A stretch of 64,000 bases of DNA from Mnemiopsis leidyi. Its lineage: Eukaryota; Ctenophora; Tentaculata; Lobata; Bolinopsidae. A program made the position numbers and the translations under genes. Below, piece after piece: positions 44,601-56,048 of this stretch (position 1 is its first letter; each line of letters opens with the position of its first letter). The stretch spans positions 62,575 to 126,574 of the forward strand of contig JH154390.1 of assembly GCA_000226015.1 (NCBI GenBank). The letters are read 5' to 3'. Under the pieces are notes generated by a model that saw only the letters and a list, made by a program, of their open reading frames with translations, searched no databases and was not told the DNA's origin.

Positions 44601-47100
44601 ACAAATACCAAACTTCAAGCTATTGCAATGGATAGTTGATGGTTTAGCAGTACCAGCTAATAAGAGAAGGCTCACATAAAAATAAACAACTATAAAATTT
44701 GTCGCGGAACAGTGTCCTGGGAAATGTTGTTATTATGTCCTGTCGCGGAACAGTCCGCTACTTGGACTCTTCCACGACACGGACTGAACCGCGACAAGCA
44801 TGACTATAAAGTGTCGCTGAAAACTTGTCGCGGAAAAGTCGGTAGAGGAAGGGAATTCTGGATCGAGATTTGCGCCTACTCCCTCCGTTATCTTGCGCAA
44901 TCATTTAAAAAACCCGATCCTTCCCCACTACAGCTGATTATTTTATATGTGAACGACCCAAGAAATTGTGTTTCTGAAGCATGAGGCGCTGCAGTCCTGT
45001 CTCAAATAGGGGCGTTCTCAAGTATTTCGCTTGTCAAGTTGTACAACTAAATTACAACTAAACTAAGGGTGGTCCGGTATAACTATGGAAACCACACCAA
45101 CTATGCGAGTCTCTACAAACACGGTATCCTGATATTTGAGTTAATAAAGAAAGGTATTTTAGGGAAGGGTTACATATATTAGACAGCGATTGGCTATTGG
45201 GGAGTTAGATACGCCTAATCAATACCGAATAACTCTATAACTATCGCTAAGAACCCGCATCAGCATTTAAAAATACCGGTCTTTGCAAGTCATTTCCAAA
45301 TTTCAGATTATTTTTTGCCTCTTATGTTCCTGACAAAATGATAATCAATTTTCCACTATTTATTTACAAATTCTTGTGCTGACCGTTTGATTTTTTTAAC
45401 GGCAAGATCGTGGTAACACGACGAAACAAAGTTGACAACCACTGATTAAATTAATAAGGTAAACAGTAAACACCTGTACCGGAGACTGTCGATGCAGAAA
45501 GTTGAGACAACCAGTACCAAAAAAATCAGCGACACTTATTTTTTGACGAGAAATAAGTTTATAGTAATCATGTGTAACATTATTCAAATCTTATAAAACT
45601 GAAAGCTAATCAATTTATACCATACATTTAATAAATCAGTAATTGCATCAATAACGGTCTGCAGTATTTTGATGTTATTAATCCATTTTGCTGCTGATCT
45701 CCCTTGGCCAGACGTTCTTTGCAGCCATCTAAACGCAGTGAATTCTTGTTCTGCTTTGAGGCTGTCGAGGAACTTGCGGGATAAGGGGCTCCTTAGTTAT
45801 GATAAGGGGCTCGTTTGTCGTCTGTATTTGAGTATTTCAATCAGAAATTCTCCGTTTTGTGGGTTGATCTTGGTAAGGGTTGTTTATCAAGGGCCGGGAA
45901 ATTTGCACTGGCAAGTAATTTATCAACAGTTCCCCCTTGATACTATAGCAAATAATTTATCAAGATTCCCCCTTGAAATTGGCAAGTTATTTAAACTTAG
46001 CAAGATTCTCCTTGCCCTGCAACCACCGCCAAATTAAATCTATTCAATATACAACAAATCGATCAGCCGCGCCGATGCCACCGATATCCCAACTCCCATC
46101 GGTTTTGGTGTGCATTTTTGACAAAAATCTCAGAGCAATGAAAGCCAGAATTGTTGGGAAGGTTTCGGAAATCATGAGACGGCATTTTATCTCGTCTAAC
46201 GTTGCGAGAGTCATTTAAAACCGCGACAAGAAATCATATCTATCACGTGACCGATATTGATTGGTCGCTTCTAGTTTTTAATAGTATTTTGCAATAGTCA
46301 ATCGCGGTCACATTATGGAAAAAAGTTCGAACTGCTTCCCAAGAACGTCCATGTTTCCCCACTACATTCCCCTCATTCTCTATTGTTGGGAGAACTATGC
46401 AGTAGGCCCGTGATATGCTTACATCGTCAATAACTGAGAATCGCTGCAATATTTTGCAGGGTCTGTTTAAAAGGTCATTATGAGATCCAATGTTGTCTTG
46501 AAAGCTTGGGGATCTCCATCGAACAATCAAATAAAACCGGGATATGTTTAAGTATATTGAAAGCTTTTTCATTTTATTCATCTTCCACTTTTTTCTTATT
46601 CTCCATTAAAGCGTGGCCGGTTCATTTCATCTCTATTTATTACGTTCTTAGTATAGAATATTATAGGTGTTCTTGAGAAGCTTACAGATAAACAGTGATC
46701 CTGCTGTCTTTATATTTGTCGATTGGCGGAGAACTGTCAAAATTCAATCAGCATGGGAATTGTAGGCTGAAGTTATATTTAATAATCGATCCAACCAGAA
46801 CCCTCCAATATGAGATTGCAATAAAATATAAACAGACCAACTTATTTTATTCACTTTGTATTGGCGTGGCATGTTACAGGGAGGGGACTTTTGCAAATTC
46901 CAACTTTCAACGATGTGGTTTTCAAATTCTCGTAACTTCATAAGCAAACATTCTTGTACTGGGCGAAGTCTTACCAAGCTAGATGAAATTTTTTCGTGGT
47001 TTCTGAACTGAAAAAATCTGTCTAGCAAAACGTTTAGTCTCGCTTCTAATAATGGGTGGGTGAGGGTTGAGTTAGGGTTAGTTGGTAATACATTTTACCA
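41675..47100. other. Gene-poor region, part 1
   Basis: No coding exon is supported. It holds a GC-richer patch near 42265-42450 and long G or C homopolymers near 42533 and 43630. A family-1 inverted-repeat element lies at 45144-45285. At about 44700-44840 repeated TGTCGCGGAA and its complement TTCCGCGACA-like forms make a hairpin. Short TTATCAAGATTCCCCCTTG repeats lie near 45930-46000. The 122-codon frame at 45669-46037 lies over the latter and looks like chance. Confidence 0.5.
45144..45285. mobile_element. MITE-like inverted-repeat element (family 1)
   Basis: Left AAAGAAAGGTATTTTAGGG and right AAAAATACCGGTCTTT are mirrored. The interior, CAGCGATTGGCTATTGGGGA and CCTAATCAATACCG, is shared with 18448-18593. 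Confidence 0.55.
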
Positions 47101-48692
47101 TTTGACAAAAATAAAGGCTGGTTCAAATAGAAATGTTTTAGTAGACCACCGGGAATTTTTTATCAGGACTTAAATCTTCAATACACCACCACTAACATAA
47201 AGAGTTGACTAACAACCTATAGCAATCGAAATTTATGAACTTTTTACTATCTATTCATCACAACTAAAATTACAATTTTAAACATTACCGCCAGAAAATA
47301 ATTTCAGGGTTCCAGGTACTTGGTTCAAATGCCTAGAATAATTATTTTGACCATGACAACTGGAACAATTTCAAGGTTTTATGTACTTCGTTATAATATT
47401 TTCATCATTGATGAAAGTGTAAATTTGAGAAGGCTACATCAGGGTCATGATAATGGTCAAAAAATTTGACCATTGACCATGAGGCACTTCCCAGAGTGCG
47501 TCAGAATCTTACCCCTCAGCTCCCCCACATTATGTATGACAAAGAATTACGTTCTGAAACCACAGTTATTTGCTAAACTATTTTGCCATGATTAACAAGC
47601 AAGACAAATGTTCTTAACGCTCAATTGCTCTATAAACCGCTACTGTTGCTACGATCTTGTGCTTTGCTAAACAAACAAGGGAAATTTCCGTAATCCTTTT
47701 AATCCGACTGTTAATTAAACAAGGTGATATGTCTTCTTTAGAAATTAATTTCTATGTGATAAATAATGGGATGCACAATACAATGTAGCACATCGAAATA
47801 AAATTCTACAGAAGAGGTTCGCCTTGTTCACTCAACATTCGCGGTGAGAGGATTTGGCGCCTTTTTTTCCATGTTTATTATAACGATATGCGACTCTTGT
47901 ACAGTGCTTTATTGAAATTTTTTGCTATCCTGAGTTTTAATCTTGCTCGGTACGACAAGGGTTTCCAAACTTCGAATAATATTTCCACGGTTAGTAACAA
48001 TCGAGGGATCGGAATGTAATCGGCTAGACAGTTCCAAACCCTACCTTAATTGGCATGGTAATTGTTAGAAAAACGCCACCTTTCTGATCCGACTACAATT
48101 GGTTAACTTCTCTCATTGCAGCAAACCAGCTCACCTTTAGATCATATGCTAACGCTTTAAATCCTTCAAAGAAGTAACGCTTTCCACAGTTTGATTTTGA
48201 CCATAAAAGTAAACGAACAGTAGAAAATGCGCAAAGACTGCACTGCCTCAGTGGACGGCCGCATGATAGCATTAGCGGTTTGACTATTGAGATGCTCAGT
48301 TAGAATCTGTCAAAATTCACTTCCGCGTGAATTATCACGTGGGGATCAGATAAACACGTGCTAATGGACATGGGCGTTAACGAATCGACCTTCGGTATTC
48401 ATAAGGGCTGATATCGGCGATATCTCATTCGTTCTGAGCGTTATATTGATGTCGCAGCGCATCATTTTCAGGGCGCATCAGTTTTAGGAGCACATCTTTT
48501 CTAGGAGCACATCTTTTCACGGGAAACTCCTCTACAAGTGTTACGTTCCCTGGTCCAGCTTTAATGAGAGCTTTAATGAGAGATTGAGCCGTCAACAGAT
48601 GAGCACTTCGATTTAAACGACAAAGTCTTGGCAGTTGATGGGGATAAATTTGTCAAACTTTAGTACTTAAAAGCATGAGAAATGACAATTCA

Positions 48693-48729
<37 letters not shown>

Positions 48730-51060
48730 AGGTACCATGGCACATGTTTTGGTCAGAGCTAAGAGTGAATATCGTCAGACCTCATATCAGCGAGGACGAG
48801 TAAGGTATCTCTAATTACCTTATCTGTAGCCGATCACAGTATGACAGGTTTCTAACTTCCAAGAAAAAAAGGTTTGAAAGTCCTGCTAGGTAGCGAGGGG
48901 GAGAAACGGGGTTCTCAGAATAAACAAGGTGACCCCCTTTATAAACAAGGCCCGCAACCTTTACCACCATCCTCCGGTAGCCCCAGGACGAGCTGCCCCT
49001 TTCCTTTGCTGGCTACCTAACGTGAGCTTTTGCTTCCCTCTATCTTGCTACTGCTCTCTTTTTTAGCGGCAAATAAACATCTCGTATAATTAACTCAGAC
49101 AGAATTAAGAAAGGAGCATATACAATTGAGTACTTGCTCATCACTTCATTCCTTAATTAAGACCTTGTCGCTCAAACATATAAATAATTTCTGATAGTTA
49201 GGCTCTAGTGCTTTTTAGCCGTACACATTCAACCTTAGAGACGAATGAAACTTGTAGTTTGTATTCGAGGTGACAAGAATGGGAAACAATTAAATGAAAT
49301 GGGTGGGGCACTCCACTTATAGTATTTTAATGGCCCTCTTAAATTTCAAGGTTAAGTTGTACTTATTTGTCAGATGCTATTTACGGCTGCCTTTGATTTA
49401 AAACATGCTTTAAGCCTACTTGCTTACTTGTCAAACCTAAGAACTTGGGTACAAACTTATCAGTACGATTAGATGCAAATAAGGGCTCCCATGAACTCCG
49501 CTGTGAAATTAGGTAAGGGGCAAATATAATTCCAGGCCGAAAGCTTGTCAGCTCTACTCAAAATGCGGTGTTGTATTCGTTTCTAGGGAATTTGTGTGTT
49601 TTAGTGAGTAAACAACCGTCTCAAGTTTAAAATCGTTGCAATCATTGCGTCGACTAATGTCCTAAATCTAAAGGTTCCACGTATCTCTAATCATATAATG
49701 CACAACACTTTGAAAATTGCAGTCTTATTTTTGGAAAAAACAGGACATTGGCCATTAAAGATGATATGCACATCATTAACATACATATGTATAGCGTTAA
49801 GTATCAAATAATTATGAAAATTTGTAAACACTTGTGCAAGTAAAGGAACCGAAATAATGATTAATGAACATCGGAATTATTTCGTTGTGATATAATGTAA
49901 GGTGGGGGGGGGGCTAAAGTTACCAAGACTTTTTGACCATTAGGCTTTACTTTTCGAACCGAATTGGGCGACCATAGAAAAACTACATCGGGCAGTCAAT
50001 GGCTATGGTCGATTCTTTGACCGCTAGTAAAATTCCAGGGTGTCGTGGTCAAGGTCAGTGCTTTTTAGTCCCCCCCCCACCCCATTTAACGATCTTGTAG
50101 CATCATGGCCACTGTTAGCCTATGATGCTTCAGAATTATGGTCTAAAATGTGAAGAAATTTGATGAAGTGACCAACTAATCATCAGATTCACAAACAAAT
50201 TGTATTTGTTGGTCACTAATTTCGTTTTGTCCCGCAAATCCAGTTGAAACCTTTAATTATAACTAACTTTTTTACAGTAGGTATGTTGGTCTAACTCATA
50301 TTATAGTATTGTCAAAATTAAATCTTCCGTGTTAATACCTGCAAGTAGAGTAAAACCTCGATTTACCGCGCCTCTATTTACCGGGTCCCTCGATTTACCG
50401 GGCCCCCTCCCTTTCTTTCGATATTTCTCCATACAGTAAAACCTCTTTACACCTTACCTCTATTTACCGTGTTCCTCGATTTACCGGTCCTTCTCCCTTT
50501 CCCCCGCGAGGACCGCGGTAAGTAGAGGTTTTACTGTATGTGCAGATTTTTGTATTGTAGTGCATGTTTTAAGCCACTAAACAGCACCTATTAAATTCCT
50601 TTTTTAGCTGAATGCAATATTACAATAAGTAGTACCAGTAATTTTCCTATGGTCTACTTTTATAGCAATGAAGAGATTTAAGTTAACCAGTTAGGAGGTA
50701 TTACCCCGGAAACATCGGCGATTCATCATTTTTCAAAAACAGAAACCCTTGAGAAAAATTTAGACTTTCGTGATAAGACAAATTAAAAAAAGAAAATCAT
50801 GATTCCACGTGGTCCAATTATACCCTTACTTCATTAACTTTTTTCTCGGAACCGGAAAATTCTGTAGCACGTGTTTCTAGAACACTTTATCAGATCACGT
50901 GAACCGCAAACAACAGTCACAATCTCTTGTCCCTTTTGTGTTTTGGTACGGAGGCTTTAAAAAATTTGTTTACGTTTAAAGAGGCGAAACCTTATAGTTT
51001 CTTGCTTTAAACGAAAAAAGGGCCGTAATGCTATTCATGTTTCACGATTTTTGTTCATAT
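47101..51060. other. Gene-poor region, part 2
   Basis: Contains two copies of the TGACCATTGACCATGAGG dispersed repeat (about 47455-47525 and 49935-50095), short tandem GGAGCACATCTTTT units near 48490, a (GA)n microsatellite at about 48698-48723, and a small terminal-inverted-repeat element at 50434-50536. No coding exon was recognised. Confidence 0.5.
50434..50536. mobile_element. Short pogo/Tc1-type MITE with TA target duplication
   Basis: Starts CAGTAAAACCTCT and ends AGAGGTTTTACTG, 12-13 bp perfect inverted ends, flanked by TA on both sides (50432-50433 and 50537-50538). The CAGT...ACTG ends and TA duplication are typical of the Tc1/mariner-pogo group. The interior repeats CTC-GATTTACCG units. 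A second, left-half copy lies directly beside it at about 50345-50431. No transposase is present. Confidence 0.7.
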
Positions 51061-51720
51061 ACCTTGAAGCTAAGGCCAACGCTTTATTGGCCTTGACAAT
51101 GACTGGACAGCCACGAATTTCTAATTACTACGACAGGATTTGAACTGACAACAAGATTAGAGTAGGTGTGACTGGTGCCACTCCCGGAAATTTTGGCCCT
51201 AGTCCTATCTACACCAATAACAAGTTTGGCCTAGCGACACTTGGCCACAAAATAGTGCTGAAAGGCCCAACAGAAATAGAAACGACCCAAACCCAAGTTG
51301 ATGAAACACACGAAAGGGTCCACACTAACACTAAACACAGGCCAAGACCGGAGACAGGATGGCCTACCAAAGGATAGGGCCTATGATAATTAGTGCTGAT
51401 AGATGAACCGGCCCCAGTCTGTCTTGCAAGGTCTGATTGCAAGATAAGGCCAAATTATTTGATAAAAGAGATGGGCCATGAGTCAAAAGGCTCAGTACCG
51501 ATCTTATCTTAATCCATCCACGTCTGGTGATGTTACTTTATGCACTTAGCCTAAAACCCATCGCTTAATGGGCCTTTAGGTTATCGCGTCTTTTTTATCG
51601 CTAGTTTTATGTTGAAGCACTTTTTAAAATCGTTGGACCAGCCTAAAGTTGGAGACTCGTAGTATGCAGCAATAAATTACAAAGGCCTAGGCCAAAGATA
51701 AGCGCTGTGCTTCATCTGAT
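51061..51720. other. Segment unusually dense in GGCC
   Basis: I count about 15 GGCC tetramers in 650 bp, in contexts such as AAGGCCAA, GGCCTA and TGGGCC. About one would be expected at this base composition. No domain is visible in the 69-codon frame at 51168-51377. It lies about 0.5-1 kb upstream of the gene at 52158, so it could be regulatory or a repeat remnant. Confidence 0.45.
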
Positions 51721-52157
51721 TAGGAGGGTGTACAATGTATTGTTCATTAGCACCTAGACAAAGCGGGTAGGACAGTTCTTATAGAAATCACGTTCACGGG
51801 AAAAATTTATTCAACTCAACGTTTGAACATTTACTCCTATTGAAATCTTTTCCAGATTACTCATTCAGGCCAGGCTTACCTAATACTCGTCTGCGATAAA
51901 TGACAAATTGTTAATTGCATATCCATGACAAGGAAGTCCTGGTGTAGTAGGATTAGGAAATATTAGCACTGGTTTGAGCGGAGGAAAATATTCCTGACAT
52001 TCAGACATTTCGCCTATAACACTGAACAAAAAAAGGAAATACTACATACACACGGCCAAAACCACGTTCACAGCAACAATAATTCCAACAATAATTTTCG
52101 ACTGAACCTAACCTCTAAATTAGCAACACTCTCACAGCAAGTCAACCCCCGACCAAG

Positions 52158-52611
52158 ATGAGTTCCAGCAACAAGAACAAGAACAACAACAGTTTCGACA
52201 AGTACTGCAGCCGACTGGGATACCCACACAACATGGCCAAGGACGCCCAGAAGAAGTTAGGCAACCAAGCAAGCAACAGCGAGCTTCTTGCGGCCGTCCT
52301 CAACAACGCCAAAGCCAACGGCGTTCAACCGAACCGTTCCACTCACCCTAATTATCTGCAAAAACAGGTTCGGCGATTTTTCAGGATACTTTATCACTTT
52401 TTTCGACGATTTTTCAGAAAACTTAATCTAAATTTTTGATTTTGTCAATGAATCAAATTTTATTTCGTTTTCTGCCACTACGAATATCTCATAATTGTCA
52501 TGATTTTACCAGAACATCAACCCACAGGACTGTTATCAGACCCCACACGGAGCCCAGAAAGTACCGATCTGGATTCACAAAGATGACAAGAACAAGAACA
52601 AAAAGAAATGA
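52158..52611 (+). CDS. Small two-exon protein with a UBA-like helical segment
   Basis: Exon 1 52158-52367 (70 codons, phase 0) and exon 2 52513-52611, which ends at a TGA immediately before a GTGAGT donor, giving about 102 residues. The N-terminus is Ser/Lys/Asn-rich. FDKYCSRLGYPHNMAKDAQK and LLAAVLNNAK resemble the three-helix UBA/CUE-like start seen in N4BP1 and ZC3H12-type proteins (x-K-L-G-Y ... A-x-x-K-L-G). The C-terminus is PIWIHKDDKNKNKKK. The donor of exon 1 (GTTCGG) is weak. A 3' UTR exon probably starts at 52728, with AATAAA at 52793-52798. The role is unknown; RNA or ubiquitin binding is a guess from the resemblance. Confidence 0.6.
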
Positions 52612-52792
52612 GGTGAGTCCGCTTTAAGCTGCTTTTAAGTTTCAAGCGTTAGTTCATTTATTTTGTAGACGAGGTATCAAACAGACCAGTTTTAAACTTT
52701 TTTATTTTATTTTCCTTGCGATGGCAGGAGGCTACATCACTCCAAAATAATTCGATCCGTGAAATGACGTTAACAGTGTAGATGAAACAGAT

Positions 52793-52798
52793 AATAAA
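52793..52798 (+). terminator. Poly(A) signal of the small UBA-like gene
   Basis: AATAAA about 180 bp after the stop, downstream of a plausible 3' UTR acceptor at 52727/52728. Confidence 0.5.
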
Positions 52799-52799
52799 A

Positions 52800-55470
52800 T
52801 GTTAGGCTCTTTTCCTAGAGCGAATTTTAAAAGCTTGTGTCCAAGTCATGAAGCTGATAGCGGGGCATCGAATAGGACTTAGCGCATTTGTCAGCTTCGT
52901 TGTTAAGAATTAATATGCTATTTTTAATGTTTTTTTCATAATTTTATGTCATGTTATCTCTTAAATCAGATAAAAACTTTACGTCCTTTTCCTAGGATAT
53001 CGAGGTTTCCAAGAAACGTGAAAGTTTCAGTATTTGCAAGCAAGCAATTTTGTTTTCCACGAAAAATGAATTGATAAACCGCACCGCAGTTATTGACGTT
53101 TTTGTACGGCTTATTTATGTAACACGACCCTCTTTCCCTTGAACTGCACGCGTCACATGTCATGTAGACAGACACGGTAATTCCCTGAATAGCATAGAAA
53201 CATGAGTCGGAAATGAATAAGGAAACCACAAAAATTTTTGGCATTAAATTTATCAAAGAGTTGCACCAGTAAAATTACAAATAATGTCGTACAATTATTA
53301 GGCAATTTCATACATATCGTCGAATATTCTGCACATTCTTAAGTTCTTCTGGACCACCATTTTAATTTGGTCTGGTCAGCATCAAAATAAAGCTTTTCAC
53401 TTTTGATTACCTGGTCAGCATCAAAATAAAGCTTTTCACTTTTGATTACCGATTCTTAGCTTCGAAAGCATTTTCTAACATTTTCTAACATTTCGAAAAT
53501 TTCAGGAGTATGCCCGAAAAATAACAACATTGTGTGTTGTGGCAGCGCCTTAAGACGTCGAACAAAGATCAAGATGCGAAATACACTACTAGCTACAGGA
53601 GGAAAGAAAGCCAAAACTAAGTGGAAAGGTGCAAAATTTTGACAAAAAGTCCCGGTCAAAAACTTCTATTGACGATTAAGCTGATTGAATTTGACTCGCA
53701 AAATGACTGAAATCAGTTGTTGAATTATTGGTTCATTCTTTTTTGACAAGCTTTCATTCTTCATATCTTAAGTTTTCGAGTTAGTCACCCTTCAGGTGGA
53801 AATCAATTTTGTCTGACCTAAAGAGGTGTTGAAATCTCGAGTGACTAGCTATTAACTTTTAAGTTCATTCGACCTGTTCATCGGTAAACCATAAAGCTAA
53901 GCTTGTCAATGTCAGCAATTATATCTCTTATGATGTTTTGGCTTTGATCACGGTCTAATTATTACATTAAATCATAGTATATATCACTGATTTAACTTAT
54001 TGAATATTCGCTTTGTAAACTATCATGGATAACTCACATTTTAGTTTTTAAGCAATTCTTGTTTAATTCTTGTCACAATTCTTGTAAACAAATTAAAGCC
54101 GAAAGTATAAGACCAGCTATTTTCTAGTAAATAGCAATCTTGAAATCTTGAATATAGGGTATCTTGACTTGTCTTATCTAAATGAAAATAGACTAATTGT
54201 AACCAAAAGGCCTTCCTGCTCATAAATGTCAAAAACTACCATCAATATTGCTCCAGTGCACCTTCCGGACAACTATTTACTTATTCTGATAAAAATTGGA
54301 CCAATAAACTAAATCTGGTCCCAAAATGCCTTGAACAGAGTTGCGTATTCATGATATGAAAAGCGTTGAGAGCTACCCAAAAGTAACCTGTCATCATCCT
54401 TTTATCGGACATGAAGTATACGGGGCTGGGCAACAAGGACCTGGATATTTGCAGTGGGTAGGGGGTGGGGCGGGCAGACATTACAATCTTGGTTTCATTA
54501 CGTGTAACAATGAATAAACACTGCAATGACTAACTCGTGCAATGATTATGATCATTTCTTGCAGCAACTTTAAATGAATCGTGCAATCACTAAATTATAG
54601 GTAATGGCCATTATGAGTAAATGGCTGAATAAGGCGTCGGTCGTTGAGGATTCGTGAATACTTAATTTAAATTGGGGAGTCTTCTGTTAGAATGAGATAA
54701 CGCAGCACAGGAGTTGACATGAATCTATATCCCATCAAATTCATTTTTTCTTGCTGATAAAATTGACTCTTTGGAATAATGTATGGTACGACATGATAAA
54801 ATTGACTCTTCGGAATAATGTATGGTACGACATTTTCAAAAGATACAAAAATGGTGACACTTTTGCTACAAACTTTGTCGGTCATAACTCCGGCATTCCA
54901 GCAATTTCATAGGTTGAGGTACTGTGAAGTACAAGTATTACCATGAATCATCGAACGTTCATTACACTTTCTCAAACCGTGGCTAACAGTGTATCTCACG
55001 TTGTATCTCACGTTGTATCTCACGCTGTATCTCACGCTGTATCTCACGCTGTATCTCACGCTGTATCTCACGTTGTATCTCACGCTGTATCTCACGCTGT
55101 ATCTCACGTTGTATCTCACGTTGTATCTCCGAGAATTTTATCTTCCCGAGCTAAGGGTAGGGTAAGCGAATGAGCAGCAAGAGTTCTGAATGAGACAAAA
55201 TATACGATGCACAATACATTCACAAAATACACAATACACATTACAAAGTACACAGTACACAGTAAACAGTACACAGTACACAGTACACAGTACACAGTAC
55301 ATAGTACACAGTACACAGTACACAGTACACAGTACACAGTACACAATACACAGTATACACTACACAGTTCACTAATTACCCTCATACACAACACAACGAA
55401 TACGTGATTATCTAATAGTATCTAAGATACCATTTTTTTAATTTAAACCGAGTATACTGGCCAATAGGAC
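52800..55470. other. Non-coding interval with minisatellites
   Basis: Holds an exact 39-bp tandem duplication at about 53375-53449 (CTGGTCAGCATCAAAATAAA...), a short direct duplication near 54755-54835, a 12-bp repeat GTATCTCACGCT (about 54990-55128, about 12 copies) and an ACACAGTAC microsatellite (about 55230-55365). Open frames across these repeats are repeat artefacts. No gene was recognised. Confidence 0.6.
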
Positions 55471-55474
55471 CACG

Positions 55475-55890
55475 GCACGTGCTCCGAAGACAGCGTTGAG
55501 CGAAGAGCCCTGTGCAGCATAATCACAACGATTAGGTCACGTGACTCGCCTTGTACAGAGAATAATCGCTGATAATTTTATTACTTGTCTAACCACGTGG
55601 CCCAGGTCACGTGGTCACGTGAGTGAAAAGGTTCCCAGAGGTATTCCCCATCGATCTCAACGGCACTGACTGTATTCTCGATAGGTTTACCTTGTACCAA
55701 AAAACTTGCTCAAAATCATTCAGGGAGGCCCACTAATATTTATAGTCTATCGACCGCGATATGACGACACACGTTGTGCTGATGAACGGCGAACCCCGAG
55801 AAAATTGGACGACACACGTGCAGAATAGTCAGGTGACTTGGAATAGAGAAGCATGTGATTTGGACCAGAGAAGCACGTGACTTGGATCAG
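55475..55890. promoter_or_regulatory. Cluster of CACGTG E-boxes upstream of the gene at 56049
   Basis: About eight CACGTG hexamers within 420 bp, several in the longer TCACGTGA form, including two nearly abutting (TCACGTGGTCACGTGA near 55610). Such palindromes bind bHLH-zip factors of the USF/MITF/TFE type. The cluster lies 150-570 bp upstream of a putative first exon and on no known repeat, so it looks regulatory. Confidence 0.5.
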
Positions 55891-56048
55891 AGAAGCACGT
55901 GAGATGTGTAATTTGGTCTCGGTCGAAGAGGTGGATGCGAGGAGCGCCGGAAATGCGGCCGGTCTCTGTTATTGAGCCAGAGATAGCATACCGTGCTGTA
56001 AGCTGGACTTGTTTATTGCGATGTAAACCAGGTTTAATTTGATAATAG

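Noticed and set aside
45669-46037. 122-codon + strand open frame
   Set aside because: Contains short internal DNA repeats (TTATCAAGATTCCCCCTTG type), has no domain or splice context, and its length is within chance expectation.
47040-47090. GTTAGGGTTAG, telomere-like
   Set aside because: Less than two units and isolated; common by chance.
51125-51190. GGATTTGAACT, like the reverse complement of a tRNA B box
   Set aside because: The flanks do not form a T-arm, anticodon arm or acceptor stem; at most an old tRNA-derived repeat fragment.
54907-55394. Periodic open frames on both strands (VSHAVSHAVSH, RYSVRYSVRY, CVLCTVYCVL)
   Set aside because: These are translations of 12-bp and 7-14 bp microsatellites whose unit length avoids stops, not genes.
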